Assembly: GCA_947471745.1 (NCBI GenBank)
Contig: CANJKZ010000409.1
Span: 1,116,001-1,180,000, forward strand
Source: Closterium sp. Naga37s-1
Lineage: Eukaryota > Streptophyta > Zygnematophyceae > Desmidiales > Closteriaceae
DNA length: 64,000 bases
Reading direction: 5' to 3'
A program made the position numbers and the translations under genes. Positions 23,501-35,488 of the stretch are shown here, one piece after another. Positions within the stretch are counted from its first letter, which is position 1; every line of letters begins with the position of its first letter. The notes under the pieces were generated by a model. It was not told where the DNA came from. It ran no database searches and worked only from the letters and a program-made list of their open reading frames with translations.

Positions 23501-25545
23501 TCCGCGCTGGTCGTCGTGCTCCGCGTCAGCGTCCTCCTCCTGTCCTTGGCACTCACTATATGACCCTGCGTCCTTCCACTGCTCCACAGCGTGTCCCTCT
23601 GCCATCTCCTCCTGCGTCCTCTCTTCCTGACGTTGCTTACCCGCCGTCAGACCTTACTCGTGCTGCCAGTCCTACAGTCGCACGTCTCCTTGCCACTGTT
23701 GTCACTGACCCTACCTTTGAGTCCTCTGCTGCGTCTGCTCTAGTCGCTGAGCTTGTTGACTTTGCTGCCGCCTGTCGTCTAGACTACGCCGCTAGCCTTG
23801 TTGCTGAGTCTGAGTCTGTCTGTCCTCCGTTCGTCGGGGGTGAGTGTGCTCTTGGCACGGACGTCCTTGAGGACAGAGAGGAGGAGTTTGAGTGCTTTGC
23901 CGCTGCTTTACCTCATCTCGTGTCCATGCTGATTGCCCCTGAGGGAGACCCGGATGCACCAGACATCCCGACCCCACGCTCCTACGCAGAGGCGATGGAG
24001 GGTCTCTACTCCTCTCAGTGGCAGACAGCCATGGACGCAGAGATGGCTTCCTGGAAGTCCACAGGCACCTACGTCGACGAGGTTCCCCCACCTGGGGCGA
24101 ACATCGTCAGTGGCATGTGGATTTTCCGGGTGAAGCGGCCGCCGGGTTCTCCGCCTGTCTTCAAGGCGCGTTACGTTGCACGAGGCTTCAGTCAGCGAGA
24201 GGGAGTTGACTTCTTCCAGACCTTCTCCCCGACCACGAAGATGACCACTCTTCGGGTTCTGCTGCACGTCGCTGCTCAGCGTGACTACGAGCTCCACTCT
24301 CTTGACTTCAGCACTGCTTTCCTACAAGGCAGCCTGCACGAGGAGTTCTGGCTGCGCCGCCCACCTGGCTTCACTGGGTCGTTCCCTCCTGGTACCCAGT
24401 GGAGCCTCCGGCGGCCAGTCTACGGTCTCCGCCAGGCACCCCGTGAGTGGCACGACACACTGAGGACTACTCTTGCTGCTCTTGGGTTTGCTCCTTCTAC
24501 TGCTGACCCGTCGCTGTTTCTACGCACCGACACCACTCTGCCGCCGTTCTACGTTCTCGTGTACGTAGACGACTTGGTCTTTGCTACTGCTGACACTGAG
24601 GCACTCGCCCACGTGAAGTCGAAGCTGCAGAAGAGACACACGTGCACAGACCTGGGTGAGCTGACAAGCTATCTTGGCTTGCGGATCACCCGGAACAGAG
24701 CACTGCGCACCATCACCTTGACTCAGTCACACATGGTGCAGCAGGTCCTTCAGCGCTTCCGCTTCACGTACTCCTCGCCTCAGCCCACTCCTCTGCCTAC
24801 CGGTCACTCGCTCTCAGCTCTGCCTTCGGATGAGTCAGTAGAGCCGAGTGGCCCGTATCCAGAGCTTGTGGGCTGCCTCATGTACCTGATGACCTGCACT
24901 CGACCTGACCTAGCCTACCCTCTTAGCATCCTAGCACGCTATGTCGCTCCTGGCCGTCACCGGAAGGAGCACATGGATGCCGCTAAGAGGGTGTTGCGCT
25001 ACTTGTGCAGTACGTCGGGCATGGGGCTTGTGCTTGGAGGACGGCGCGACGTTGTCCTCACTGGACACTCAGACGCTTCTTGGGCTGACGACCAGGCTAC
25101 TCAGCGGTCGTCTCAGGGTTACACCTTCAGCCTTGGCTCTGGCTCAGTTTCTTGGCGTTCTACACGCTCGTCTTCAGTTCTCAGCTCCAGTTGTGAGGCT
25201 GAGATCTACGCCACAGCCATGGCTGCCCAGGAGCTACGCTGGCTCACCTACCTGCTGACCGACCTGGGAGAGCGGCCTCGTTCTCCTCCAGTGCTGTACG
25301 TCGACAACAAGGCAGCCCTTGCCTTGTGTCAGGAGCACAGACTGGAGCACAGAACGAAGCACATCGCTCTGCGCTACTTCCTTGCTCGAGAGCTGCAACA
25401 GCGTGGTCAGCTTCGTCTTACCTACGTGGCCACTCGGGCCAACACTGCTGATGTGTTCACCAAGGCGCTTCAGCCTTGTGATCATCAGCGTTTCTGTACT
25501 GTTCTAGGCCTAGTGCCTACTGTCCCTCACTTGCTCACGTCTTGA
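20507..25545 (+). CDS. Element B pol region (fossil): PR-IN-RT-RNase H
   Basis: Copia-order pol remnant. Visible signatures: the aspartic protease box near 20770, the pre-integrase HHRLGHPS box near 21200, the integrase [10 protein letters not shown] box near 21600 and its [12 protein letters not shown] box near 21700, [11 protein letters not shown] near 24560, RNase H SHSDASWADD-type and SCEAEIYA boxes near 25070-25210. Between IN and RT lies about 1.4 kb of Gly/Ala-rich low-complexity coding with two QLREWY-type motifs (near 22470 and 22570). It is a broken copy and not expected to make a working protein. Confidence 0.8.
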
Positions 25546-25549
25546 CTCT

Positions 25550-25779
25550 GCTTGTACTGTGATCTCTATATATATACCTGCATGCTTACACTTGCTAGGT
25601 TGTGATCACTGTACCTCTTATTCTATTATCAAACTGCATGTGAACTGGTCTTGTGACCGCTTGCTTGTGCTCGGAATTTGTGTGGTATCCTTGAGATCCA
25701 CCCTGAGCTTGTTTTGCTTTGCTTTGCCTTGACTGGTCTTGTGACCATCTGGTTGTCTCCCACTTTGCCTATGGGGGTG
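25550..25779 (+). other. Element B 3' untranslated module with twin hairpins
   Basis: Conserved about 230-bp stretch from the end of pol to the PPT. It contains GGTCTTGTGACC at 25647-25658 and again at 25735-25746, each able to fold as a 4-bp stem with a TTGT loop, separated by a block ending in CCACCCTGAGCTTG that is shared with D, E, F and C. Confidence 0.6.
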
Positions 25780-25914
25780 TGTCAAACATTGTATATGTTT
25801 GTGATGTGTAGGCTGTTGTGGGTTTAGCCTTAGGGGGTACAATCTCTAGGGTTTCATACTTGTACTCCCAACTTTCCTAGTTCAATCATTCTTGTTCAGT
25901 TCAACATTCTAACA
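25780..25914 (+). repeat. 3' LTR of element B (135 bp)
   Basis: Preceded by a polypurine tract (CTATGGGGGTG, ending at 25779) and followed by host DNA beginning GACTA. It is the partner of 3741-3875. Confidence 0.92.
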
Positions 25915-27791
25915 GACTATCGTCAAAATTGTATAGGCCTCCAATACACTTTTAGATACATAATACGGTGGGAGGTTGATTCGGATCGGCGTGAGGGCAT
26001 CGCATGTGAGGCTTCAAAACCCAATTATGTGCATCAGCGGATCATCTCACAGGGCGAGCAACGGAATCGGGATTCGTCATCGAGTTTATGCTGATAACTG
26101 AGGTTCTGATCAGGATGCTTTCTTCGATTAGCCAAGAGCTTGATTTCTGTACAAAACTGATGATGATTATTATCGCTGTGCAAAAATCCACATCCGCAAG
26201 TGGAGGACTATTTGTGAGGTGGCATTCCCAGACACAATATGAAAAGAAAATTAGCTGGGGGAAAGGGAGCATAGTAAGACGGTACGTTCATCCGGATCAC
26301 CTTTAGGGCGCGTGTCTTTTGGTGTAGAGGTTTGAAAAAGAGGTCGACTATTTGTTGGTAACCCGTTTCGTGAATTTCGTATGTGGTTGTTTGCGATAAT
26401 CGTGTGTCCAAGTTTAAAGATTGATGAAACTGTAGGACAATGAACTGGGGTCCAAATTTCAAATGGGTAAATTCGAATAAAAATCATGATCTTTACAATC
26501 AATTCCAAAGGACACGCGCCCTTATTAGCTTGCCTAAGTAGTGTAATATTCGCTTAGGCAATTGTAACAGCTATATATGCACTGGTAACAAATGTAAAAA
26601 CCATCTGTAACAGGCTTGCTACAGTTCACGTACCCCTCGTCACAGAAAGGGTTTGAAAGGTCTAACAGGATTCGTCATGTCCACTCAAAAGTGACTTCCA
26701 TGATTCGGGCATCAACCAAGGTAAACGATGCACAAATGTTGTCGAAGTCCACCCTGTTGGTTCATGCCGTTGACAAACATGTCGCCTCATAGTGCCATTG
26801 GTGCCCTTCTGTTCATGGCTGTGCAAGTGTGCCGCAGTACTGTTTCCTGATCACACATCATCAGGCTTATCTTCTTCCTGAATTCCGGCAATTTCCTTTG
26901 GAAGGCGTGGCCGACCAGAATGTTTCGGGGTTCTGAAATCTGTACTGTACCTGGAGCGCCACGCTAGAATTCACGTCGGTTCATTCAAGTAAGTTTGTAA
27001 AAAATAAAAGTTTATCTTGTGAAGCAAATGCTCCACAAAGATGGCAACATACAAAACTACCTCCCATCCCTCGCCACCCCTCCCCCACGTATTGTGCTTA
27101 CGAATCTTGCTTCTCACTTTCCTTCAAACTTTTGAGACCAAGAAAAAAACATGGAGACCAGTGATTGGAAGCACACTGGACGAAATTTCTGGCATGTGTG
27201 CTTCCACCCTGGCCAATCTGGCATCCAAGAGCATGAAACCCCCCGATTTCACGGCTGAGCTCCAGCAGATCAGACGAATCAGGATGGGTTGTTCCGCTTC
27301 TATGGCACCCACCCAGCATTGACAGTCTCGACCACATGTGGGTATGGGGGGTGAGCTAAGCAAATGAAATCCTCCCGGGCGCGGATTTCTCTCCGTTCAC
27401 AATGGATCCGACGGTCATCATTTGTTGAATTGGACAATCCGTCGGTGATCAGGGGAAGCGGCACCCTATGTCGGGGCACCTTGGCTGGTTTGGAAACCCC
27501 GTCGACTGAGAAGGCTTTGCTGCTGCTGTTCAGAGCGTAGCTTGTCTTCCTGACGCTTGTGTTCCGCAATCCTCTCCACTTCTACACTGGAAATTGCTAA
27601 CAATCTGAATTTGCCCTGACAGCGCCTTTGTTGCACCTCGCACACACTGGAATTTGACTAGAATTGACAGCAGACACTTCTGAAGGGTTGTTCATGCACT
27701 CCAGTTGCACATTGTCAACATGAACGGCTTGACCGAGCACATCCTTAGAAGGAACATCTTTCAATGGTTGTAGCTTTCTGGGGCCAGAGCA
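25915..27791. other. Host DNA between element B and the first host gene
   Basis: Lower-GC sequence than the fossils. I see no convincing exon, RNA gene or repeat in it. The part nearest 27791 presumably holds the 5' UTR and promoter of the downstream gene, but no motif fixes them. Confidence 0.4.
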
Positions 27792-30318
27792 ATGGCCTCT
27801 GTGAGCGTACCATTTGTTCAGTTTCCGTGCATTGACGCTACCAGCATTGACGGAAATTCAGAAAGTTCCAGATTTCCTAACATGTCTTCCTCCAGAGCCA
27901 AATCAACGTCAGTACATACCGATTCTCAGGCTCCGGAGCAATCTCCCGCACCACACCCTACTCTTAAACATGTTTCTACTGCATCCGTCCCTCCACTGCC
28001 ACCGTCGCTTCAGCAAGGCCTTATGCAAAAATCTCTGCACAAATGGGAGGTCACTCCTATGCGTCTTCAGAGCCAGTCTCCACCTCTTTCGCCAGCTATC
28101 CACCCCTTGGTGGTCAGATCGTCATGCTCGTTATCTCCGCACACTCCCCCCGTTCCGAAGTTCGCGAGCGGCGTTACGGCTCGACAATGTGGGGACTTCA
28201 AACCCACCAACCGTTTTGTGCAGTCATCAAATGCAACTGTTAGAGAGTCCATCTCTCAAGCTGTGCCAGGATCCTCCAAAGCAGATGAACGTGAAAGCGG
28301 AAAGGTCGACTCTTGTTTCACAACAAGGTAACGCTCGCTCTGTTTCCTATTCTCTCTTACCACTGCCTGAGAGCTACATTGTAGAAGAGAGATTTATTGC
28401 TGTTTTCATTTCTTACTTTTCATGCATGGCAGCCCGAACTCAAAGCGCAAGAGATCAACGGAAGGGATCGGTCCTAGCTCAACCAATCATTCAGAAAGCT
28501 CCAGACTTACCGGCCTTGTCATATCAACGAATGACATACAACCTCCTAACTTGACAGGACTGGATTCTGCTGTCAGTTATCAAACCGTACGTTATCCTGC
28601 ATTACTGATGGCATTTTTACGGAATAAGTGTACAATGTAGTCTAATCTGTCTGTTCAAAATCTTGCAGGCTACATCAGGAGTATGCGAGAGCAACATTAA
28701 TGCCTCTTTGATTTCTCCGTCAAGTGCTAAAAAGCTGTGTAGCCAGCACGAGTTTCATGCGGGACCGTCCAATACGACGGAAATACGTGACGATTCCACG
28801 CGGAGTCCTGTATCGGATACAGCAGCTCACATTCGCGGAAGCGGAAATACGACTGGACCCGCAGAATCTCAACGAAGAGCCCTCTTTTCCTCAGAACACA
28901 GCCAAGTTGTGTCTGCAATTCCGTCACCATTGACCATGACCATGACCCCATCATCTGACAAGTATCCCCGCTGCATATCGAATAACAAGAGTCCGCTTCA
29001 GCGCTCTGTGTCATGCTGTATTATGACCCCCGTAAAACCTCCAGCATCTCCGCGCTCGCCTAATCAGCTGCGAAAGTCTGGAAGTTTCGGGATTATTTCC
29101 TCCCCGCGTTACGTTCCATTGGCCCCACGAATCAAAGCGTCACCTCCTTTGACTCCATCGTCCGTTCCGTTATTCCACGGCTCTCCTGTCATTCCTCCTG
29201 TCGGCCAGAGAGCTGCGAAGATATTTGGCTTGATGGGACTGAATGCCTGTGCTAGCCCCTCCCCTACCGCTACGATCAGTCATTTTCACTTAAATGCTGC
29301 ACCTTTACCCCCTTCGCCGCTGCTGACAAAGTCACAAAGTTACTCCGTTACACTCTCTCCTGGCAGGGCCGTCATGCAGCAGCGCAAGGGTGTGATCACA
29401 AGAAGTTTAAGCGATCCTCGCTTTATTCTCACCCAGGACTGTCTTCCTCCATCAAAGGCCACACAGCATTCTGTCCAGGGAGGGTGTCAGTCGCTTCCGT
29501 CACCTGGCGGATGGGCTCTGCACCAAAGCGGTTCCACTACATGTTCACCACATGTGCCGTCTTCTCTCCGACAGCTTCGATCTCCTGCGACGCTTCCCCT
29601 GCCGCCCCCAGCCCATCTTGTCCAAAGTCCAAATTCTGTGGCGCAGCATTCTCCTCAACTGCGCTCTTGCCCCTCAACCATCTCCCCAGGCCGCTGTTCG
29701 TCTCCCGTGGGCCCTGGTGCGCATACTGGGCTTGGGTGGGTGGATCGGCTGTCCGACATTGCAAAGCAGAAGGCCAACGCCATGGCCGCGGCCACTCACA
29801 CTCTCATGCCGACGAGGGGCAAGATTAGCTTTGGAAGCCAACCTTTGGGATCTGCAAGTCCGGCTGGCAGCCAGCCTCTGGGTGATGTCGCACGAAATTT
29901 GCAGGCTGGGCAGACAATGGAGATCCAGAATGGTTGCAGCCAGACGATGCCTGAAGCAGTTACACCGTCTTCTGGGAAAGCCTCTCCGATTGGATCTCAG
30001 CCTCTTACAGGAGTGTATGTCACCCATTTACAGCCACAGCAGCTGCCATTGCCACATACCCAGGCTCCATGCGGTGCCAACCAGCAACAACAGCCCATGT
30101 GTTTCCAGTCACCTGAACAGCAGCAACAGCAGCCAAGGCTTCCGCAACAGGAACTGCCACAGCTTGAGCAGGGACAGCATCAGCAACTCACCGGCAGCCA
30201 GGAAGACCTGCGACCAGCAGAGGATACTCAGCAGACACAACAGATACAGCATCCCCTGCAGTCTTCACTGACGGACAGTCATCAGCCAACTCTTGATCAG
30301 CGCAACGCCCACCCATAC

Positions 30319-30365
<47 letters not shown>

Positions 30366-31530
30366 ACAGCAGCAGCAGCAGGAACAGCAGCAGCAGCAGG
30401 AACAGCAGCAGCAGCAGCAGCAGCATTGGAGCTTACATCAGCAACAGATGCAACTGCGGCAGTCCATTCCGTGTAGCAGTCCGAGACCTCCGCGGCCAGA
30501 GGTGCAGAGGAATACTGTGAACATGGTGCCTCCGTTGATGAACGTAGCTCCTGCACGTGACTTGTCAGCTATTCCTAACCGTGCTTTCACGCACGTGGAT
30601 TGCACTGTGGGGATGAAGAAATCAGAGTCAGTATGCGACAGCTCTGCCACTTCTGTGCAAAACGCTGCTGCTCCACTCCCACGTGCATCCACTGCTCCTA
30701 CAGCTTCACATACAGCTAACTTCGACCACTATACCAGCTCTATTCTTCTTCAGCATAACAACCACTTTCAAGGGGTAGCGGATCCAAGCTCAGAGCAGCA
30801 TCTAACGGCTCCTTCTGGACATTTCACCAGTCTGCTTCCTTTTAGCCATGGGGGAATGCTAATAAATGATCACCTTGGGTCACCTAACCGCCTCACAGCA
30901 GACCTTTGCTACTCCATCCCTTCACCAGATGACAACATGGATGGCGCTACTTGGACTGATGCAGGTCTTGCTACAGTGCAAGAGCTGGAGCTGCAGGAGT
31001 TGGAGGTACTGGAATGGCTACCTGACAATGACATGGGGGCAGGCGGTTTCTTTGACAGCTTTGAGCATGGTCTGGTACAGGCAGGGCTTGAAGGTGCCTT
31101 CTCGCTGCCTAACGACGACAACACTGCCACAGACCTGGACCAGGAGGAGAAGGCTGTAAACTTGAAGCCACAGCAGTTTGCTAACTCAGCCGAAGTTGGC
31201 AATGATGGTCCCCTGCTTCCTACCAAACTGCCTGAAGCTGATACAGACAGCACGGTCTTTCAACCAGAGGCTGCAGAAGTGAACTGTCCTGCAGTGGACG
31301 CAGTCGCGGAGTGTGCAGCTCAAGCTATACCAGTGATAGTGGAAGGAGATACAGCAGGGAGCGGCAATGCACCGAGTGGCCCTGTGCATGCTGGTTCCAC
31401 ATCAGAAGTGACTGCCGTGGTGAACGATGGAGCTCAGGGCCTTTCTGCTGGAAGTGCGCAAGAGCAGGAGGAGATGGCAAGCCTAAAGTGCACAGAAGAT
31501 GTGCAGCTGTGGTGCCCTATGGAGTACTGA
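27792..31530 (+). CDS. Gln/Ser/Pro-rich nuclear-looking protein, 1183 aa, three exons
   Basis: Model from phase-matched splice sites: exon 1 27792-28327 (donor GTAACG), exon 2 28433-28586 (acceptor GGCAG, donor GTACGT), exon 3 28669-31530 (acceptor TTGCAG). The exons join in frame to 1183 residues. Exon 2 has a basic SKRKRS stretch that could be a nuclear signal. Exon 3 holds many SP/TP sites (about residues 330-520), GSQPL repeats, a Gln-rich half with a pure polyQ/QE run (30320-30426), and an acidic, leucine-rich C-terminal third with WTDAGLATVQELELQELEVL. I do not recognise the family. The make-up resembles a transcriptional co-regulator, which is inference only. The ATG at 27792 is the first good one; further 5' exons cannot be excluded. 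It is convergent with the gene at 31883-33736. Confidence 0.72.
30320..30426 (+). repeat. CAG/GAACAG repeat encoding polyQ
   Basis: An uninterrupted CAG run of about 15 codons followed by three CAG blocks separated by GAA (Gln-Glu), inside exon 3 of the Gln-rich gene. Such codon runs are length-polymorphic in other genomes. Confidence 0.9.
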
Positions 31531-31882
31531 TTCTTAAAGGCGACAGACATGACCAGCATCCCAAGCTTCCAGTTCCAGTTCCAGTGGGAGGATGGGGAGA
31601 AGGACATACTCCCGAGTCTGGCTACTAAATGACACTGTCATACTTCCAGCAAACATTGATTTCCAGCTACATGCTTCTGACAAGAATATCCTTATCAGTT
31701 TGGGTTCTTATAGTGGGCTGCTAAATGTTAACTCAGGTGTTTATTGCGTTTAAATGTGCTTGTAATTGCTTTTATTTATCAGAAACAGTAACATAAACAG
31801 GAAAGGAACCGTAAGCCGAAGAGACTATGATCTAAGGGTAGGACAACCTACATACATTCCTTGCGGGAGCGACCAAAAGTTT
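31531..31882. other. Gap between two convergent host genes
   Basis: Holds the 3' untranslated ends of both genes. AT-rich, with ATAAA-like words (for example TTTATTTATC near 31770), but no single polyadenylation signal can be assigned. No gene is seen. Confidence 0.4.
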
Positions 31883-33736
31883 CTATTTGTTGTCGATTGT
31901 GGTAAACCAAGACATGGCAACGGCAACAGCAGGATCCAGAATGTCCCTAGAAACCAGGCGGAACACCGCAGGGCCGTTTTTCACCTTAGTGTATGCAGCG
32001 ACCTCGATTCCCCGCGACCCATCCGCCTTCTGCTTGTACAGGCGGACGGAGTTGCCGACTTTCTCCTTGATCACCTCGATCATGGACGCCCCCATCTGTG
32101 CTTTCTCCTGACTGAACGACTGCAGCAGAAGAACGACACGCACAGTATTTTTGGAACGGAAGGGTTAGGAGGATTGGGTGGGGCTAATTTGAGTGCGCAC
32201 AGCAGGCATGAACAGGAGTTCACGTGGCCTGGAGACAGATCGGTAGGCTCTTTAGGTTCTTACCCGAGGCGCGACGTCCATAAGAGTCTCAGAGTAGTTA
32301 ACCCCCAAAGGCCGCCCATTCGACCACAGTCGTGCCTCCGTCGCGTTACCGAAACGCGCGTACGACTTTCCCTCCTCGTGCCACGAGTTATCCCTCGACT
32401 CGCGCACCAGCATCATGATGAGTTCGCCGGTGGCGCCGTTCTGGTAAATACACAGCACGGACGGGAAACGGGAGAGCGGAAAAGATCACCTAGTGAAATG
32501 AGATGCCTGCGCAGTGCTGACGGAACGAGCAGGGTGAAGGAAGGAGTGAAAGAAGGAATGAAGTCCATGAGGCAACGTGCTGTGCTGTGTAGCCCTTGTG
32601 AAATGCCTCGGTTCTTTGATCCGCAAGTGCACTTTGTTTCCTACACTTGGAAACGTCTAGCACTAGTTCACTGTCTGTATAGTGCGGGCAATCATTTTAC
32701 TCGTACCTTGACATACGCCGTGTGCGACGAGCTCTTGTACTCCAGGGTCAGAAACGCAGCACCCTGAAACGGGGTGTGTGAACAGGGAGTTAAGAGAGAG
32801 TGACGCGTGGAAGGGACAATCGATCACAAGGGCTTCGCACGGGTGTGAGATAAACAAAGACAAATGCTGCTTATTGAAAGGCGAGTCTTCGTCAATGTAG
32901 CAAGCTGTTTTTCCAGAATAAAACTTGAGTCTCTTGGCATACTCCAATACCAATAAAACTTGAATTTACATTACCGTTCCTCCCTACAGCTGAGTTCGGT
33001 CCTTACCGGGCTCGCTCTCGCGGCTATTTTGTAGCCCTATCGCTCTCCGTCGGTTGCAGGCACGTTTCGTATATCCATTCTTCTCGATTTTTAAGCAACT
33101 GCAAACCCACCTGCAAAACCACCTGCGAGATCACCTGCGAATCCACCTGCGAACCCACCTGCGGATCCACCAGTGAACCCACCTGTGAACCCAGAAGTCC
33201 TTCAGCGGAAAGGTCACCGGCATACACGGAGCTGATACCACGCGCTGTCACAACGGAAAAGGAGTCTCCCGCTTCACTGAAACGAGGGAGATTGGAAGAA
33301 AGAAGAGCCATGCGAGGAGCAAGGAGGATATAAGCGCGAGGGTTTGTTTCGGCATCGAAATTGGAAGGGGAGGGAGAGTGCAGGCGCTGCCAATACGACG
33401 AAACGACAAGGCATGAGAAGGCAACGAGTTCTGTGCAATGAAGTCGTATTGCTATGCAGAGCTCTGCACGAGCGAAGGGATTCGTACATAGAGCGGATTC
33501 GCGGCAATTAAAAACACATATACCGCCCGGGCATATGGTAACTACGATTATCTTCGCCGAGAAATGCTAAAAAGAAATAAGAGACGGATGGCGAAAAACT
33601 GGTGAGGGTTCGGTGCAGACGAGGATACATACAGCATAGCATCGCTGATGCTGGCCGCTATCGCTGAATCGACGCGTAGCGTCCTCGCCTGTTCGATGGT
33701 CTTCTTCGGTGACTGCTTGGTAATTAGCTTAAACAT
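31883..33736 (-). CDS. Uncharacterised 222-aa protein, five exons, possibly tubby/LURP-one-like
   Basis: Minus-strand model with phase-matched GT-AG sites: exon 1 33736-33633 (donor GTATGT), exon 2 33276-33183 (acceptor CGTTTCAG), exon 3 32763-32707, exon 4 32440-32264, exon 5 32119-31883 (stop TAG). The sum is 669 nt, 222 residues. The protein opens MFKLITKQSPKKTIEQART. Exons 2-5 alternate short beta-like strands and end in FRLVSRDILDPAVAVAMSWF, a charged strand running into a hydrophobic helix. That ending and the length (LURP-one-related proteins are about 200 aa) recall the tubby-like fold, but I see no diagnostic motif, so the name is a weak guess. A second in-frame ATG at 33311 could start a shorter form without exon 1. 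Exon 2 ends in a run of repeated splice donors (33110-33186). Confidence 0.7.
33106..33190 (-). repeat. 12-bp repeat array of in-frame splice donors
   Basis: Read on the minus strand, six CAG/GT donor-like sites (several CAG/GTGGGT) recur at multiples of 12 nt, starting with the one used in the model (exon end 33183). Because the unit is four codons, each alternative donor keeps the frame and only adds Gln-Val-Gly/Asp-Ser repeats. Confidence 0.65.
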
Positions 33737-35301
33737 GGCGTCTGCGCTTGCTTCGAAAAGAGAAGAGACGGGTCGCGGTAGGTGCACAACGATCTCGGAG
33801 ATGTGGAACGTGAGTAAACTCTTCTTTTGCGTGAATAGAATTGGCAAGGAAGTGGATGAACGGAAAGAGTTGCTTGCTCGTCCTGGCTCGAGATGCTTGG
33901 GAAACTGACTGAAAGCGCAAGAATGGTGGTGGTGGTCTGGGTTCGTCGTGAAGTGACGGAGCGAAGGAAGATGCACCGCAAAATAGGCATCGGATCTGAC
34001 AAGAAGGGTGGGGGCACGGCGGGCCGCAGGACCCTTTTCTTCTCCACAGAAAATGGGCCACACGCCCAACAGAGCGGAACGCAAGTCACAAACGTTTCTG
34101 TTCTGCCCGCGGTTAGGTAATGTTGGGCTGACGGAAGTGGGGTGGCGGGCTCACGTGTTGCGGAATTTGCTTTTCCCCCGTGCACAGTCAGACGGACGAG
34201 CCGCGTCTGCCCAAAGTGGTCGATTGCGGACAGTCAAGGGATGCTTGAGAGGAGGAGGGGGTGTTGGGGGTTTGGGGGTGAGGGAGGAGGGACGGGACCA
34301 GGCCTGTCGATTGACGGGCATATGCCCTTAATGCCCTTGACTGCATAAAGTGTTAGGACGCCCTGTACCCGTGCCACTAAGTGCTTCGTTCGACCCTTCC
34401 CCGGATGTGTTAAGTGCTCCAACCAGGCCTTCCCCACCCACAAAGTTTTGATTTCCGGCTCTAGGTTCCCCCCCCAAAGAAATTCTGCCTGACCCCCCCA
34501 CTCCCCCCCCCCCCCCTTTTCTCCTTAGGTTGCACGAGAGCACGCCAAGGGGATTTTTCCCTTTGCGTTTTCTAGCCAATCCCGTGTTTGTGATATCTCT
34601 AAGTCAGCTTTGGAGCAGCCGACCTTTCCCTTAGCTAAAATAGTGTGAGTGCAAGCCCGGATATCAAGTTTTCACTTTGGCCTGCGCCCGTGACCGTTAA
34701 GGGCGCCAAAACACTCAGCTACGGCCAATACAGGGTCAGATAGGGAGGAGCTGGGGGCTCCAAGTATGGGCCCCAGGAACTTCGACAGGCCTGGACGGGA
34801 CGGGAGAGGTGAGGACGACGGGTGCGTGTTCGTTTTCGCGCGAGTTTTCGCAGTCGTCAGCAAACGAAGCCGTGTGGTGTGGTGTGGTGCCCCCAATTCC
34901 ACTTCTGGGTGCTGATTTTTTGCGGAAGTGACGTGATATTTATCCATCACGAGTCGCCTTCTCAAAATTCTTTCAATCAGACGGACCGCCTTCCTGTCCG
35001 CTCGCACAAGAGGTGTGCCGTGTGTCAGTGATTTTCGAGCTTTGCTGAATAGGCTGCTGCTCTGGTAGGAAACTCTCAGCTTCGAAGCACACAACACGAC
35101 CGCCCGCAAATGTCACAGTTTGACCAGACATTGGAACGCATGTCGTTACAATCACCATCGAAGCGGGCATCCTGCATCGAACCTCATAACCCTTGAATAA
35201 ACGTCGGAATTGGAACCACAATCTTCAATAACGTACATGCCATTTCCCAGTGTTTCCAGGTAAGCAGCAACCAGCAAATATATCAAGTGTGATTCTCAAG
35301 G
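33737..35301. other. Host intergenic DNA left of the second copia cluster
   Basis: The left end must hold the promoter of the minus-strand gene that starts at 33736. A C-rich run lies at about 34488-34518. Several open frames exist on both strands but none shows a domain, codon pattern or splice context that I can support. Confidence 0.4.
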
Positions 35302-35382
35302 GGCTGATATACCCAGTCAAGGCAGACTCCAGCCTATCAAGGCAGTCCCCACCCTCGGAAAAGGCCATTTATTTCTAATAAA
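35302..35382 (+). repeat. Left copy of an 81-bp target duplication
   Basis: Matches 49254-49334 at 80 of 81 positions (begins GGCTGATATACCCAG, ends CTAATAAA). It abuts a 5'-truncated element fragment that begins in RNase H. Confidence 0.85.
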
Positions 35383-35488
35383 CACTGCAGACGTCTTCAC
35401 CAAGGCCCTGGCGCTTGGTGACCACCACAGGTTCTGTGTGCAGTTGAGGCTTGTTGAGGTAGGCCCTCGGTTGCTATAGACTTGCGAT

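Larger units (their letters stand above)
3741..25914 (+). mobile_element. Element B: Ty1/copia fossil, host of two nested elements
   Basis: LTR retrotransposon whose own sequence is 3741-4341, 11890-12930 and 20451-25914 (about 7.1 kb once the two insertions and their duplicated target bases are subtracted). Parts: 5' LTR, leader with a 22-bp minisatellite, nucleocapsid-like region with a zinc knuckle near 12820-12860, PR (about 20755-20990), GAG-pre-integrase (21170-21340), IN (21370-21960), low-complexity linker (22120-23540), RT (24040-24790, with the YVDDLVFAT catalytic box), RNase H (25060-25510), 3' untranslated module, PPT and 3' LTR. The flanks GAATA and GACTA are probably a decayed 5-bp target duplication. 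It is broken, about three breaks besides the nested insertions. The LTRs differ at 3 of 135 sites, so B is older than C and D. Confidence 0.9.

Noticed and set aside
27041-27322. 93-codon plus-strand frame upstream of the Gln-rich gene
   Set aside because: No phase-compatible splice into the downstream exon that I could support, and no domain.
34672-35109. 145-codon minus-strand frame left of the second copia cluster
   Set aside because: No domain, no splice-phase partners, and biased toward Ser/Arg/Leu as expected by chance in this composition.
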